Positions 53,960-64,000 of a DNA stretch of 64,000 nucleotides are shown here, piece by piece; the first letter of the stretch is position 1, and each line of letters begins with the position of its first letter. Under the pieces are notes generated by a model. The model was given only the letters and a program-made list of their open reading frames with translations, searched no databases and was not told where the DNA came from. The stretch is from Streptococcus mitis (lineage in GTDB: Bacteria > Bacillota > Bacilli > Lactobacillales > Streptococcaceae): positions 294,424-358,423 of the forward strand of contig NZ_KQ970263.1 of NCBI RefSeq assembly GCF_001579045.1, written 5' to 3'. A program made the position numbers and the translations under genes.

Positions 53960-53982
53960 AAAAAAGCCAGCCTTAAGCTGAC
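53960..53982 (-). terminator. tsaD terminator
   Basis: Stem GTCAGC-5 nt-GCTGGC followed by TTTTTTG, directly after the tsaD stop codon on the minus strand. Confidence 0.83.
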
Positions 53983-53985
53983 TCC

Positions 53986-54996
53986 TTATTCCATGGTATC
54001 AAAAGCGAGACTTGGCTTGGCATTGAGGTCCAAGTTTGCAAAGTTTTCTTTGTTCCACTCGCTGACGCTGGCATAGGCAATCATACCTGCATTGTCTCCG
54101 CAAAGACGCAGAGGTGGGATGATGACCTTGACATCTGTGATTTCAGTTGCTAGGCGTTCTCTGAGGCCTTTATTGGCTGCCACGCCACCTGCCACGACAA
54201 GGGTTTTAACAGGATATTTCTCCAAAGCCTTCTTGGTTTTTGCCATGAGAATATCCAAGACAGCTGCTTGGAAGGACGCACACAAATCCTCTGTTGACAG
54301 ACTTTCTCCCTTTTGTTCGGCATTGTGGTGAAGATTGATAAAGGCAGATTTCAAACCTGAGAATGAAAACTCCAGATTATCTTCCTTAATCATGGCTCGA
54401 GGAAAATCATAAATATCCTGTCCCTGATGAGCTAGCTCATCAATCTCACGACCTGCAGGATAGGTTAAGCCCATGACACGGCCGACCTTATCATAAGCCT
54501 CACCAACCGCGTCATCTCGCGTTCCCCCAACAATCTTGTAATCTCCAGCCTCCGAAACATAAACCAACTCTGTGTGCCCACCGCTAACCAAGAGGGCTAG
54601 CAAGGGAAACCCCAAAGGCTCTACACTTTGAGCGGCCATGAGGTGACCTGCCATGTGGTTAACAGGGATAAGTGGAAGTCCATGTGCCCAAGCAAAGGCC
54701 TTAGCAGCTGACAAGCCAACGAGTAAGGCTCCGACCAAGCCTGGTCCATAGGTAACCGCCACAGCTGTCACGTCCTCTTCTGTAATCTCTGCTTCTGCCA
54801 GAGCCTCCTCGATACAGGCTGTAATGACCTCGACATGGTGACGACTGGCTACTTCAGGCACTACTCCCCCAAAACGTTTGTGACTCTCAATTTGACTAGC
54901 AATGACATTGGACAAGAGTTCATCGTCGTTTTTCAAGACGGCAACACTAGTCTCATCACAAGATGTCTCAAATGCTAAAATATATCTATCCTTCAT
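53986..54996 (-). CDS. tsaD: tRNA t6A37 transferase TsaD
   Basis: 336 residues, ASKHA fold. Metal-binding HMAGH near residue 111, N-terminal [14 protein letters not shown], and the Gly-rich [11 protein letters not shown]. It transfers the threonylcarbamoyl group to A37 of ANN-decoding tRNAs with TsaB and TsaE. It overlaps rimI by 11 bases in the tsaB-rimI-tsaD unit. Confidence 0.96.
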   Translation of the reverse strand: MKDRYILAFETSCDETSVAVLKNDDELLSNVIASQIESHKRFGGVVPEVASRHHVEVITACIEEALAEAEITEEDVTAVAVTYGPGLVGALLVGLSAAKAFAWAHGLPLIPVNHMAGHLMAAQSVEPLGFPLLALLVSGGHTELVYVSEAGDYKIVGGTRDDAVGEAYDKVGRVMGLTYPAGREIDELAHQGQDIYDFPRAMIKEDNLEFSFSGLKSAFINLHHNAEQKGESLSTEDLCASFQAAVLDILMAKTKKALEKYPVKTLVVAGGVAANKGLRERLATEITDVKVIIPPLRLCGDNAGMIAYASVSEWNKENFANLDLNAKPSLAFDTME

Positions 54997-55423
54997 CTAT
55001 TTCTCTCTTCATGATGATGGCGTCCTCGACTGGGTCATGGTAGTAGGCCTTTCGCTCAGCGATGACTGCCATCTTTTCTTTCTTGTAAAATGCTTGCGCT
55101 CGTTGATTTGACTTTCTGACTTCGAGGAAAATCTCCTTGTCTGTCGGCAATTGAGCAAACAAGGCAGAGGCTAGCCCCTGACCTTGATAGGCTTTTTTGA
55201 CAGCGATTTGTAGGACTTCTGCCTCAAAGAGATTCTCCTGCACAGCTAGAAAGCCAATCACTTCTGCCCCATCATAAGCCAGAGCATACCAAGTCTGATC
55301 TTGGGAAAGGTCTGCTTGGATTTGTTCCAGCGTCCAAGGACTGACTGGGTAAACAGCTACCATGACAGCGTAGATGGCTTGAGCCAAGTCAGGCTGTTGT
55401 TGGATTCGTTTGATTTCTATCAT
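54986..55423 (-). CDS. rimI: Ribosomal-protein-alanine acetyltransferase
   Basis: 145 residues, GNAT fold with the acetyl-CoA loop ([18 protein letters not shown] near residue 72-90) and [15 protein letters not shown]. By family and context a RimI-type N-terminal acetyltransferase of S18. It overlaps tsaB by 4 bases and tsaD by 11. Confidence 0.88.
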   Translation of the reverse strand: MIEIKRIQQQPDLAQAIYAVMVAVYPVSPWTLEQIQADLSQDQTWYALAYDGAEVIGFLAVQENLFEAEVLQIAVKKAYQGQGLASALFAQLPTDKEIFLEVRKSNQRAQAFYKKEKMAVIAERKAYYHDPVEDAIIMKREIDEG

Positions 55424-56103
55424 AGGCGTTTAATGTAAGACTCGCCAGACTCGGTGTGATTCTTGAGCCAGTTTTCCTCAGCCTCAACACGTTTGAGATA
55501 ATTCGGCACAAAGTCGTGCAAGGAGTCTGCTTCCTTGTCCCAAGCCAAAAGAGCAAGATTGGCTGCATTTGGCAAGGTTTCTTTGAAATTAGTCCTTGGC
55601 AAGTGTTCTTGAATCTGCTCAACAAAGGGGCCAACTTCTCCGACAAAGGTTACCTGACTAGCCCCCTTGATTAGCTCAATGACTCGCTCAAAAGGCAGAT
55701 GGGCTTCTGGCATGACAGGTTTGGCATTTTCATAAAATCCTGCGTAAACATTGTTGCGACGCGCATCCATCAAAGGAACGAACAGACCTTCTTGTTGGTA
55801 GGGCACCAGAGCCAAGAGGCTCGACATACCAACTAAGTCAATGTTCAGGGTATGAGCCAAAGTCTTGGCAGTTGCTACCGCAATTCGCAAGCCTGTGTAG
55901 CTACCTGGTCCTTCAGCCACCACGATTCGGTCCAAGTCCTTGGGTGTCCAATCCAAACTGGCCATCAAAAAATCGATGGCAGGCATGAGGGTAATACTGT
56001 GATTTTTCTTAATATTAATCGTCGTCTCGGCAAGAACCTGCTTGTCCTCTAAAATAGCGAGAGAAAGAGCCTTGCTGGACGTATCAAAAGCTAATACTTT
56101 CAT
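55420..56103 (-). CDS. tsaB: tRNA t6A37 biosynthesis protein TsaB
   Basis: 227 residues, degenerate ASKHA fold with MKVLAFDTSSKALSLAILED and EGPGSYTGLRIAVATAK. It is the dimerisation partner of TsaD. First gene of the unit; it diverges from cibABC across a 190-nt region that contains a ComX box for the latter. Confidence 0.94.
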   Translation of the reverse strand: MKVLAFDTSSKALSLAILEDKQVLAETTINIKKNHSITLMPAIDFLMASLDWTPKDLDRIVVAEGPGSYTGLRIAVATAKTLAHTLNIDLVGMSSLLALVPYQQEGLFVPLMDARRNNVYAGFYENAKPVMPEAHLPFERVIELIKGASQVTFVGEVGPFVEQIQEHLPRTNFKETLPNAANLALLAWDKEADSLHDFVPNYLKRVEAEENWLKNHTESGESYIKRL

Positions 56104-56253
56104 AACATATTCCTATCTTTTTGTCTGCTTACTATTATACTACAAAAGATGGCGCATGGGAATTTTCTTTATCCCTAAACAAAAATGCCTATACTTAGCT
56201 AAAAAATAATTCGCAAATAAAATTCAAAAAAATGCTCACTTTTTCTTTTACTT

Positions 56254-56261
56254 TACGAATA
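56254..56261 (+). promoter_or_regulatory. ComX (sigma-X) box of cib operon
   Basis: TACGAATA in the context CTTTACGAATATAAAAG, 33 bases upstream of cibA. It matches the late-competence promoter core and is the second such box in the window. Confidence 0.88.
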
Positions 56262-56294
56262 TAAAAGTGAACAAGAAAAAAGGAGGAAAGTTCA

Positions 56295-56480
56295 ATGACA
56301 AATTTTGACGTTCTTGACAATCAATTTTTATCCTTATCTGAAAATGAATTATCAGATATTGATGGCGGTCTCGCTCCCTTGGTTATCCTTGGAGTAGCAG
56401 TATCTTGGAAAGCTATTGCAGCTGGAGCAGCACTTGTAGGTTCTGGTTTGGCAGCTGGTTATTTTTTAGGAGGAGATTAA
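56295..56480 (+). CDS. cibA: Competence-induced bacteriocin A
   Basis: 61 residues. Double-glycine leader MTNFDVLDNQFLSLSENELS then DIDGG; a hydrophobic mature peptide with Ala/Gly-rich GxxxG-type spacing (AAGAALVGSGLAAGYFLGGD). One half of the two-peptide bacteriocin CibAB that competent pneumococci use to lyse non-competent neighbours. RBS AAAGGAGGAAAGTTCA. Confidence 0.9.
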   Translation: MTNFDVLDNQFLSLSENELSDIDGGLAPLVILGVAVSWKAIAAGAALVGSGLAAGYFLGGD

Positions 56481-56481
56481 T

Positions 56482-56625
56482 ATGATGAAAGATTTGAACA
56501 ACTATCGTGAAATTTCTAATAAGGAATTGCAAGAAATCAATGGCGGTTTTGGGATAGGTGTTGGTATCGCTTTATTTATGGCAGCCTACACCATTGGAAA
56601 AGATCTTCGTAAAAAGTTTGGATAA
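56482..56625 (+). CDS. cibB: Competence-induced bacteriocin B
   Basis: 47 residues. Leader ending QEINGG at residue 17-22, then a 25-residue mature peptide FGIGVGIALFMAAYTIGKDL plus RKKFG. AGGAGGAG inside the end of cibA is its ribosome binding site. The ATG at 56482 is followed at once by another (56485); which one is used is open. Second half of CibAB. Confidence 0.88.
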   Translation: MMKDLNNYREISNKELQEINGGFGIGVGIALFMAAYTIGKDLRKKFG

Positions 56626-56628
56626 GTT

Positions 56629-56826
56629 ATGATAGATAGACAACACATGTTTAGAAGGATGAATTTTATTTTTTTCATCTCTTACAGTTTGCTCAGCATT
56701 CTCAATGATTTAAACATTACTACTATCCCTTTACCAATTGGTTTATCTGTTTGTATTGTTTTATTTTTATGCTTCAACTCTATTTTTGAGCAGAACAATG
56801 ATTACCATAAAAATAATAAGCTCTGA
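56629..56826 (+). CDS. cibC: CibAB immunity protein
   Basis: 65 residues with two membrane segments (FFISYSLLSILND and LPIGLSVCIVLFLCFNSIF) and a polar tail, 3 nt after cibB. By place and shape it is CibC, which protects the producer from CibAB. Confidence 0.83.
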   Translation: MIDRQHMFRRMNFIFFISYSLLSILNDLNITTIPLPIGLSVCIVLFLCFNSIFEQNNDYHKNNKL

Positions 56827-56934
56827 AAATTCCATTGTCATGTCATTTTTAAAAAATACAAAAACCGCCTCATCTTGATAGATGGGGTGAAATTTTCGTG
56901 TCATGAATTTACTATCTTTTGCCCCAAAACAAAA

Positions 56935-56957
56935 ATGCCCCAGCATAAGCAGGGCAT
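56935..56957 (-). terminator. Terminator of small membrane protein gene
   Basis: Minus strand stem ATGCCCTGC-loop-GCTGGGGCAT followed by TTTTTG, immediately after the stop of the gene at 56958-57173. Confidence 0.78.
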
Positions 56958-57173
56958 CTAGGCATTTAATCCAAAGTAAAACACAAACCAAACGACATAG
57001 GTTACGAGGAGGAGAAAAAGCGAGTAGAGAGTCACAAAGGTAATTTTCCACAAGAACTTGGTTTGTCGTCGTTCCAGTTTTGCAAATAGAAGATTCCCCG
57101 CATAAACGCAAGCAACAAAAACAATAAAAGCTACCAAACGAGCTCCGATAGCAAAAGCAAATAAGTTATACAT
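56958..57173 (-). CDS. Small two-TM membrane protein
   Basis: 71 residues: two membrane segments (FAIGARLVAFIVFVACVYA and TFVTLYSLFLLLVTYVVWFV) joined by a basic loop (KLERRQTKFLWK). RBS AAGGAGGTTGCCCT. No family recognised. The promoter region has a cre-like site over its -35, so it is probably under CcpA control. Confidence 0.75.
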   Translation of the reverse strand: MYNLFAFAIGARLVAFIVFVACVYAGNLLFAKLERRQTKFLWKITFVTLYSLFLLLVTYVVWFVFYFGLNA

Positions 57174-57240
57174 AGGGCAACCTCCTTGACTTAAAATCTA
57201 TATGAAATTATGACAAGCAATAAATTTTACTTCCGTTGTC

Positions 57241-57278
57241 AATATAACACATTTTCTTTGTTTTTGCAAGCGCTTACC
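57241..57278 (-). promoter_or_regulatory. cre-overlapped promoter of membrane gene
   Basis: Minus strand -35 TTGCAA (57264-57269), 17-bp spacer, extended -10 TGTTATATT (hexamer 57241-57246). Plus strand TTGCAAGCGCTTACC (57264-57278) fits the cre consensus but for the final base. The same arrangement is seen at 39289-39326. Confidence 0.6.
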
Positions 57279-57313
57279 AAAGAAATCGTCCCCTGACTTT
57301 CTCGTTTCCGTCT

Positions 57314-57342
57314 TTTACTAATTTTTCATTTTGTGGTATAAT
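57314..57342 (+). promoter_or_regulatory. rpoY-rnjA promoter
   Basis: -35 TTTACT (57314-57319), 17-bp spacer, extended -10 TGGTATAAT (hexamer 57337-57342), about 110 nt before rpoY. Confidence 0.65.
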
Positions 57343-57452
57343 TGAAATAATTGTAACGAATCAAGGTCAATCTAGACACAAAATGGAATGAAATCAAGCA
57401 AATATCTGCTAAAAGTTTGGAATAAGCTGACCTGTAAATAGAAAGGAACTAT

Positions 57453-57686
57453 ATGATTTACAAAGTTTTTTACCAAGAAACAAAAGAACGTAGCCCACGT
57501 CGTGAAACAACACGCGCACTTTACCTAGACATCGATGCCAGCTCAGAACTTGAGGGCCGCATCGCTGCTCGCCAACTTGTCGAAGAAAATCGCCCAGAGT
57601 ACAATATCGAATATATCGAACTCTTGTCTGACAAATTGCTAGATTACGAAAAAGAAACTGGCGCCTTCGAAATTACGGAGTTCTAA
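57453..57686 (+). CDS. rpoY: RNA polymerase epsilon subunit
   Basis: 77 residues, the RpoY/YkzG family ([20 protein letters not shown]...). A small RNA polymerase subunit of Firmicutes. It is followed by rnjA after 1 base, the same pair as in Bacillus. RBS AGAAAGGAACTAT. Confidence 0.93.
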   Translation: MIYKVFYQETKERSPRRETTRALYLDIDASSELEGRIAARQLVEENRPEYNIEYIELLSDKLLDYEKETGAFEITEF

Positions 57687-57687
57687 T

Positions 57688-59367
57688 ATGGCCTATACTC
57701 TTAAACCTGAAGAAGTCGGCGTTTTTGCCATCGGTGGTCTGGGAGAAATCGGGAAAAACACATACGGGATTGAATACCAAGATGAGATTATCATCGTCGA
57801 TGCTGGGATTAAATTCCCAGAAGATGACTTGCTTGGTATCGACTATGTCATTCCTGACTACTCTTACATCGTAGACAATATCGACCGCGTCAAGGCTGTT
57901 TTGATTACACACGGACACGAGGACCACATCGGTGGGATTCCATTCCTTCTCAAGCAAGCAAATGTCCCTATCTATGCTGGACCACTTGCCTTGGCTTTGA
58001 TCCGTGGGAAACTCGAAGAACACGGCCTCTTGCGCAACGCCAAACTTTACGAAATCAACTACAACACTGAGTTGACCTTTAAAAATCTCAAGGCAACTTT
58101 CTTTAGAACGACTCACTCCATTCCAGAGCCTTTGGGGATTGTCATTCATACTCCTCAAGGGAAAATTGTCTGTACGGGTGACTTCAAGTTTGACTTAACA
58201 CCAGTTGGTGAACCAGCAGATTTGCACCGTATGGCAGCTCTTGGTGAAGACGGTGTACTCTGTCTTCTGTCTGACTCAACAAATGCGGAAGTGCCAACCT
58301 TTACCAACTCTGAAAAAGTCGTTGGCCAGTCCATCATGAAGATTATCCAAGGTATTGAAGGACGTATCATCTTTGCATCCTTTGCCTCAAATATCTTCCG
58401 TCTCCAGCAAGCCACAGAAGCCGCTGTTAAGACTGGACGTAAGATTGCGGTCTTTGGTCGTTCTATGGAAAAGGCCATTGTCAACGGGATAGACCTTGGC
58501 TACATCAAAGCTCCTAAGGGAACCTTTATCGAGCCAAATGAAATCAAAGACTATCCTGCAGGAGAAGTTCTCATCCTCTGTACAGGTAGTCAAGGCGAGC
58601 CTATGGCAGCCCTCTCCCGTATCGCCAACGGAACCCACCGTCAGGTGCAACTCCAACCAGGTGATACCGTTATCTTCTCTTCAAGTCCAATCCCTGGAAA
58701 CACTACTAGCGTCAACAAGCTGATTAACATCATTTCTGAAGCTGGTGTCGAAGTTATCCACGGTAAGGTTAACAATATCCATACATCTGGACACGGTGGT
58801 CAGCAAGAGCAAAAACTTATGCTCCGCTTGATTAAGCCAAAATACTTCATGCCTGTCCACGGTGAATACCGCATGCAAAAAGTCCATGCTGGACTAGCAG
58901 TGGATACTGGTGTTGAGAAGGACAATATCTTTATCATGAGCAATGGTGATGTGCTTGCCCTTACTGCAGATTCTGCTCGTATCGCAGGTCATTTCAACGC
59001 TCAAGATATCTATGTCGATGGAAATCGTATCGGTGAAATCGGTGCCGCTGTCCTCAAAGACCGTCGTGATCTATCTGAAGACGGTGTCGTTCTTGCAGTC
59101 GCAACTGTTGACTTCAAGTCGCAGATGATTCTGTCTGGCCCAGATATCCTCAGCCGAGGCTTTGTCTACATGAGAGAGTCTGGTGACTTGATCCGTCAAA
59201 GCCAGCGCATCCTCTTCAATGCCATTCGTATCGCTCTGAAAAATAAGGATGCTAGCGTTCAATCAGTCAATGGTGCCATTGTCAACGCTATTCGCCCCTT
59301 CCTCTATGAAAATACAGAACGTGAACCAATCATTATCCCTATGATCCTCACACCAGATGAAGAATAA
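57688..59367 (+). CDS. rnjA: Ribonuclease J1
   Basis: 559 residues. Metallo-beta-lactamase domain with HGHEDHIGG near residue 74-82, the beta-CASP domain ([24 protein letters not shown]), HTSGHGG and HGEYRM near residue 365-390, and a C-terminal domain. Both 5'-3' exo- and endoribonuclease central to mRNA decay. Linkage to rpoY is the reason for calling it J1 rather than J2. The stop codon abuts a BOX element. Confidence 0.92.
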   Translation: MAYTLKPEEVGVFAIGGLGEIGKNTYGIEYQDEIIIVDAGIKFPEDDLLGIDYVIPDYSYIVDNIDRVKAVLITHGHEDHIGGIPFLLKQANVPIYAGPLALALIRGKLEEHGLLRNAKLYEINYNTELTFKNLKATFFRTTHSIPEPLGIVIHTPQGKIVCTGDFKFDLTPVGEPADLHRMAALGEDGVLCLLSDSTNAEVPTFTNSEKVVGQSIMKIIQGIEGRIIFASFASNIFRLQQATEAAVKTGRKIAVFGRSMEKAIVNGIDLGYIKAPKGTFIEPNEIKDYPAGEVLILCTGSQGEPMAALSRIANGTHRQVQLQPGDTVIFSSSPIPGNTTSVNKLINIISEAGVEVIHGKVNNIHTSGHGGQQEQKLMLRLIKPKYFMPVHGEYRMQKVHAGLAVDTGVEKDNIFIMSNGDVLALTADSARIAGHFNAQDIYVDGNRIGEIGAAVLKDRRDLSEDGVVLAVATVDFKSQMILSGPDILSRGFVYMRESGDLIRQSQRILFNAIRIALKNKDASVQSVNGAIVNAIRPFLYENTEREPIIIPMILTPDEE

Positions 59368-59561
59368 TACTCTTCGAAAATCTCTTTAAACCACGTCAGC
59401 TTCGCCTTGCCGTAGGTATGGTTACTGACTTCGTCAGTTCTATCCACAACCTCAAAACTGTATTTTGAGCTGACTTCGTCAGTTCTATCTACAACCTCAA
59501 AGCAGTACTTTGAGCAACCTACGGCTAGCTTCCTAGTTTGCTCTTTGATTTTCATTGAGTA
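59368..59561 (+). repeat. BOX element directly after rnjA
   Basis: Complete BOX in plus orientation beginning with TACTCTTCGAAAATCTC at the base after the rnjA stop, two ACTGACTTCGTCAG units, and boxC ending TTTTCATTGAGTA. It forms the 3' end of the rnjA transcript before the terminator at 59573. Confidence 0.93.
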
Positions 59562-59572
59562 CAAGTCAACAA

Positions 59573-59596
59573 AACAGCCCCGTTTTCGGAGCTGTT
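59573..59596 (+). terminator. rpoY-rnjA terminator
   Basis: Stem AACAGCCCCG-4 nt-CGGAGCTGTT followed by TTTCTC, downstream of the BOX element. Confidence 0.83.
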
Positions 59597-59622
59597 TTTC
59601 TCTATGCTTTCTTTTGAGATTG

Positions 59623-59787
59623 AAACTCAATAAAAATCGAAATCAGACTAGAAGGCTAGGCGAAAGCATAACTTGAGTTAGCTCCCATAGTTCGGGGAAC
59701 TATGGGAGGCTGTAGATGAATCAAAGCCAAGCTTTGAACTCATTCGTAAGAAGCCGACGACGTATCATTTTGATTTTTGAAGAGTTT
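59623..59787 (-). repeat. Non-BOX repeat overlapping mnmG end
   Basis: A 165-nt element with terminal inverted repeats AAACTCAATAAAAATCGAAAT (first 20 bases compared) and, from the other end, AAACTCTTCAAAAATCAAAA. Inside is a stem CTCCCATAGTTC/GAACTATGGGAG and the core GCATAACTTGAGTTAG shared with the ribosomal operon element at 2576-2676. The right end covers the last codons and stop of mnmG. The ends resemble those of BOX, and it may be a RUP-type or related non-autonomous repeat. Confidence 0.6.
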
Positions 59788-61678
59788 TAGAAATACTACG
59801 ATTTTTACCTTCCAGATACACCATCAAAATAGAAATGTCTGCTGGATTTACTCCCGAAATACGGCTGGCTTGGCCGATGGTTTCTGGATTGATGAGTTTG
59901 AACTTCTGACGGGCTTCCGTCGCAATAGAATCAATATCATCCCAATCAATATTGGCTGGAATGCGTTTTTCTTCCATTCGTTTCATCTTGGCAACCTGGT
60001 CCATGGCTTTGGAAATATAGCCTTCGTACTTGATTTCTGTTTCAATCAATTCGATAATTTTGTCATCCAAGTTCTCTGCAGCTGGTCCGATGAAAGCCAC
60101 CACATCTTGGTAAGAAACTTCTGGACGGCGAAGGAATTCCTTGGCTGTCACTGCATCTGTCAACGGCTTGAAGCCCATCTCCTCAACCTTGGCATTGGTT
60201 TCCTTGACTGGCTTGAGTTTGATGCTGTCTAGGCGCTTCATCTCATTTTCAAATTGATTTTTCTTGATTTCAAAACGAGCCCAGCGTTCATCATCCACAA
60301 GGCCAATCTCGCGTCCCATCTCAGTCAAACGCATATCGGCATTATCATGACGTAGAATGAGGCGGTATTCAGCACGACTGGTCAAGAGACGGTAAGGTTC
60401 AATGGTTCCCTTGGTCACCAAGTCATCAATCATAACCCCAATATAACCGTCACTACGCTTCAAAATCAACTCAGGCTTGCCTTGGATTTTCAGAGCCGCA
60501 TTGATACCAGCGATAATCCCTTGGCCAGCAGCTTCTTCGTAACCTGACGTTCCATTTGTCTGACCAGCAGTGAAGAGTCCTGAGATTTTCTTGGTTTCCA
60601 AAGTCGCACGCAACTGGTGAGGCAAGACCATGTCGTACTCAATTGCATAACCAGTTCGCATCATCTCAGCATTTTCCAAACCTTTGATGGAATGAACCAG
60701 CTCACGCTGGACGTCCTCAGGCAAACTGGTTGAAAGTCCTTGGACATAAACTTCCTCTGTATTGCGCCCTTCTGGCTCAAGGAAGAGTTGGTGGCGTTCC
60801 TTGTCCGCAAAGCGCACAATCTTGTCCTCAATTGACGGACAGTAACGAGGCCCAACTCCCTTGACTACACCTGTGAACATAGGCGCACGGTGGAGGTTGT
60901 TTTGGATAATCTCATGACTGGTACCGTTGGTGTAGGTCAACCAACATGGCACTTGGTCCTTGATATAGTCCTCATCACGCGAAGTGTATGAGAAGTGATT
61001 TGGCGCTTCGTCCCCTGGCTGAATCTCTGTCACATCATAGTTGATAGAGGAAGCTTTGACACGTGGAGGGGTTCCCGTCTTGAAACGACCGATTTCGAGG
61101 CCCAATTCCTTGAGATTATCAGCAAGGTTAATAGAAGCTAGGCTGTGGTTAGGACCTGATGAATACTTGAGGTCTCCGATAATGATTTCCCCACGGAGAG
61201 CAGTCCCTGTAGTCACGATAACAGCCTTGGCAGCATACTCTTGATGGGTCGCTGTACGAACACCGACAACCTTGCCATCTTCCACCAAAATCTCATCAAT
61301 CATGGTTTGACGAAGGGTCAAATTTTCTTGATTTTCAACTGTCTTGCGCATCTCCTTAGAGTAAAGCTCCTTGTCAGCCTGTGCACGAAGGGCACGAACG
61401 GCAGGCCCCTTCCCTGTATTGAGCATCTTCATCTGGATGTAAGTCTTGTCAATGGTCTTGGCCATCTCGCCACCGAGGGCATCGACTTCACGCACGACAA
61501 TCCCTTTGGCAGAACCACCGATAGAGGGATTACAAGGCATGAAAGCCAGCATTTCAATGTTGATAGTCGCAAGCAAAACCTTACAACCCATACGGCTAGC
61601 AGCCAAGGAAGCCTCAACCCCAGCGTGTCCCGCACCGATTACAATAATATCGTATTCTTCAGTAAAATTATATGTCAT
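59765..61678 (-). CDS. mnmG: tRNA uridine 5-carboxymethylaminomethyl enzyme MnmG
   Basis: 637 residues. FAD-binding start [20 protein letters not shown], the GTPPR motif ([16 protein letters not shown] near residue 200), [16 protein letters not shown] near residue 365, and the C-terminal helical domain that binds MnmE. With MnmE it modifies the wobble uridine of tRNAs. The last residues (KTLQKSK and stop) are encoded within the end of a repeat element. Confidence 0.95.
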   Translation of the reverse strand: MTYNFTEEYDIIVIGAGHAGVEASLAASRMGCKVLLATINIEMLAFMPCNPSIGGSAKGIVVREVDALGGEMAKTIDKTYIQMKMLNTGKGPAVRALRAQADKELYSKEMRKTVENQENLTLRQTMIDEILVEDGKVVGVRTATHQEYAAKAVIVTTGTALRGEIIIGDLKYSSGPNHSLASINLADNLKELGLEIGRFKTGTPPRVKASSINYDVTEIQPGDEAPNHFSYTSRDEDYIKDQVPCWLTYTNGTSHEIIQNNLHRAPMFTGVVKGVGPRYCPSIEDKIVRFADKERHQLFLEPEGRNTEEVYVQGLSTSLPEDVQRELVHSIKGLENAEMMRTGYAIEYDMVLPHQLRATLETKKISGLFTAGQTNGTSGYEEAAGQGIIAGINAALKIQGKPELILKRSDGYIGVMIDDLVTKGTIEPYRLLTSRAEYRLILRHDNADMRLTEMGREIGLVDDERWARFEIKKNQFENEMKRLDSIKLKPVKETNAKVEEMGFKPLTDAVTAKEFLRRPEVSYQDVVAFIGPAAENLDDKIIELIETEIKYEGYISKAMDQVAKMKRMEEKRIPANIDWDDIDSIATEARQKFKLINPETIGQASRISGVNPADISILMVYLEGKNRSISKTLQKSK

Positions 61679-62099
61679 TTCTTAACCTTTCAAAAATTTC
61701 TCGCAAATAAGGAACTAACTTCTCCTCCTCTAGAGCTTGAGCCATAGTAACCCATTTAAAGTGCGTATGCTCTTCAGGATCTAATCTGATAATTGGCTTC
61801 TCCCCAACCCACTCTGCTTTATAAACTAAGCGAGTAAAGACAGTATCCTTAGAGGTATCCAGTTGACTATCTTCGTGAAGAATCTTGAGCGAACTGCTGT
61901 CTAGCCTAATTCCCGCTTCTTCAATGCATTCTCTAAGAGCACCATCTCGCGGAAGTTCACCCTTTTCAACCCCACCACCAGGAATATCCCAGTAAGTTGG
62001 ATAAACGTTGGGTTCTCCTCTTTTAATTTCCGAACGCTGAATGAGCAAATAATCACCACCACTATGAACAAGTACATGGGCAATAAGCTTAACCATCAT
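61668..62099 (-). CDS. NUDIX hydrolase
   Basis: 143 residues with a full Nudix box [20 protein letters not shown] followed by AG (about residue 40-62). Substrate unknown. Starts [11 protein letters not shown] after TAGGAGAGAAA; overlaps the mnmG start by 11 bases, so the two are translationally coupled. Confidence 0.9.
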   Translation of the reverse strand: MMVKLIAHVLVHSGGDYLLIQRSEIKRGEPNVYPTYWDIPGGGVEKGELPRDGALRECIEEAGIRLDSSSLKILHEDSQLDTSKDTVFTRLVYKAEWVGEKPIIRLDPEEHTHFKWVTMAQALEEEKLVPYLREIFERLRNDI

Positions 62100-62107
62100 T
62101 TTCTCTC

Positions 62108-62563
62108 CTATTCCTCAAGATGAATGTGTCTTAGTTGGCCATCCCAAGTTGGTAGGGCTGTTTTCAAAAAGGCTGGAACTAGCTGGATATTCTGGAGCTG
62201 ATCCAAGTCAATCCATTCACAGGGCTGCCTTTTCTCATCTTCCTGCATGGTCAATGGGGCGTCCTCAAGTAAGTCCACCAAATAATGAAACTCAATGTTG
62301 TGATAGGAAACACCGTCCTGTTCAAAACGATTTTCAACCACGAAAGCTAGCTGCCCAGCTTGAGCTCGGACACCTAATTCTTCCCTCACTTCACGGACTA
62401 CCGCGTCTGCCGTGCTTTCATTGACTTGAATCGCACCGCCAATAGTATAATACTTGCCCTTATCTTTTGTGACTAGGAGCTTGCGGTTTTGAAGAATCAA
62501 GGCTGTCGCCCGAACGCCAAAAATCGTATTTCCCACTTTTGTCCGAAAGTCTTGTTGAGTCAT
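62108..62563 (-). CDS. NUDIX hydrolase
   Basis: 151 residues from the ATG at 62561-62563 after AAAGGACAAAA. Nudix box GGAIQVNESTADAVVREVRE followed by ELGV (about residue 40-62). Substrate unknown; the sequence is close to MutT/Nudix proteins annotated near mnmG in streptococci. It precedes the other Nudix gene by 8 bases. Confidence 0.88.
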   Translation of the reverse strand: MTQQDFRTKVGNTIFGVRATALILQNRKLLVTKDKGKYYTIGGAIQVNESTADAVVREVREELGVRAQAGQLAFVVENRFEQDGVSYHNIEFHYLVDLLEDAPLTMQEDEKRQPCEWIDLDQLQNIQLVPAFLKTALPTWDGQLRHIHLEE

Positions 62564-62703
62564 TTTTGTCCTTTCCCCTAAACGACACAAAAACAGTCAA
62601 AACTCCAAAGAAGTGCAGGACAAAAAAGCCTGCAACATCCATGAGCTTTGACCATCATTTCTATTGCTTTTATTATTGTAGCAAATTGAGAAAATTTGTC
62701 AAT

Positions 62704-63903
<1,200 letters not shown>

Positions 63904-63905
63904 TC

Positions 63906-63934
63906 ATTATAACATGCTTGGTTGGAGAAGACAA
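63906..63934 (-). promoter_or_regulatory. mnmA operon promoter
   Basis: Minus strand -35 TTGTCT (63929-63934), 17-bp spacer, extended -10 TGTTATAAT (hexamer 63906-63911). Confidence 0.75.
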
Positions 63935-63945
63935 GAAAGAGGCTG

Positions 63946-64000
63946 TCAATCGACCAACCTCTTATTCTGAGGCAACTTCTCAAAGTAACTTCCACTTACC
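63946..64000 (-). CDS. Possible C-terminal end of upstream gene
   Basis: Seventeen codons open from the window edge to a TGA at 63946-63948 (...SGSYFEKLPQNKRLVD), followed on the minus strand by an AGAGG/CCTCT stem. It could be the end of a gene beyond the window; the stretch is too short to identify. Confidence 0.25.
   Translation of the reverse strand, partial: VSGSYFEKLPQNKRLVD

Noticed and set aside
59304-59630. Minus-strand open frame of about 108 codons at the rnjA end
   Set aside because: It is a read of the BOX element and of the rnjA antisense strand.

Overview
The window is chromosomal DNA of a mitis-group streptococcus, Streptococcus pneumoniae or a very close relative (S. pseudopneumoniae, S. 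mitis). The support is gene content and order, five BOX elements, two ComX boxes (TACGAATA), the cibABC competence bacteriocin locus, an Rgg/SHP/VP1-type peptide locus, and low-GC protein sequences that read as pneumococcal. No tRNA, rRNA, CRISPR array or intact transposase gene was seen.

Layout. 1-9535: the S10-spc ribosomal protein operon on the minus strand (rpsJ to the start of rplO) with its promoter, leader and several intercistronic hairpins. 9593-13837: the anaerobic ribonucleotide reductase operon nrdD - small ORF - GNAT - nrdG - a frameshifted kinase, under paired NrdR-like boxes. 13842-15587: a late-competence transcription unit. 15603-19081: cls, a decayed lipoprotein gene and a frameshifted folC. 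19132-20357: a tandem hairpin array, then DUF1292-ruvX-ireB. 20444-24939: a lipoprotein, a BOX, spx, and mgtA under an M-box riboswitch plus a short leader ORF. 24960-35476: M24 peptidase-uvrA, corA, DUF1129, an S66 peptidase, a SemiSWEET, tag, ruvA and mutL. 35561-41425: a LytTR/DUF3021 pair, an atypical NRAMP-like transporter, a CcpA-controlled secreted/membrane pair, nrdI and an ECF S component. 41426-44258: a foreign MFS-Rgg pair flanked by a duplicated metP 3' end. 44259-49315: the methionine uptake operon (metQ-M20-metN-metP) under a perfect MET-box, plus a second substrate-binding lipoprotein. 49418-53882: azlCD and a duplicated double-glycine peptide/CPBP protease locus with rgg and shp. 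53986-56826: tsaD-rimI-tsaB and cibABC. 57453-63934: rpoY-rnjA, then mnmG, two NUDIX genes and mnmA.

How it works together. Much of the window is translation and RNA maintenance: ribosomal proteins, the TsaB/TsaD t6A machinery, MnmA/MnmG wobble-uridine modification, RNase J1 and the polymerase epsilon subunit. Between these blocks sit communication and competition modules: ComX-driven cib and the ccs4-type locus, the SHP/Rgg/VP1 locus, and an Rgg-MFS pair. Nutrient and metal loci are well supplied with visible regulatory sites: MET-box (metQ), M-box (mgtA), cre sites (two loci), NrdR boxes (nrdD) and LytTR-spaced repeats.

Most worth following up: a 23-codon ORF between the M-box terminator and mgtA whose start is rich in Asp, Glu and Pro (MgtL-like); twin covarying RNA elements inside the ribosomal operon; a tandem array of paired hairpins downstream of DUF1292; a segmental duplication that gave a second VP1-like peptide with a conserved leader and a new cargo; and an insertion scar in which a BOX element is caught inside a duplicated metP fragment.
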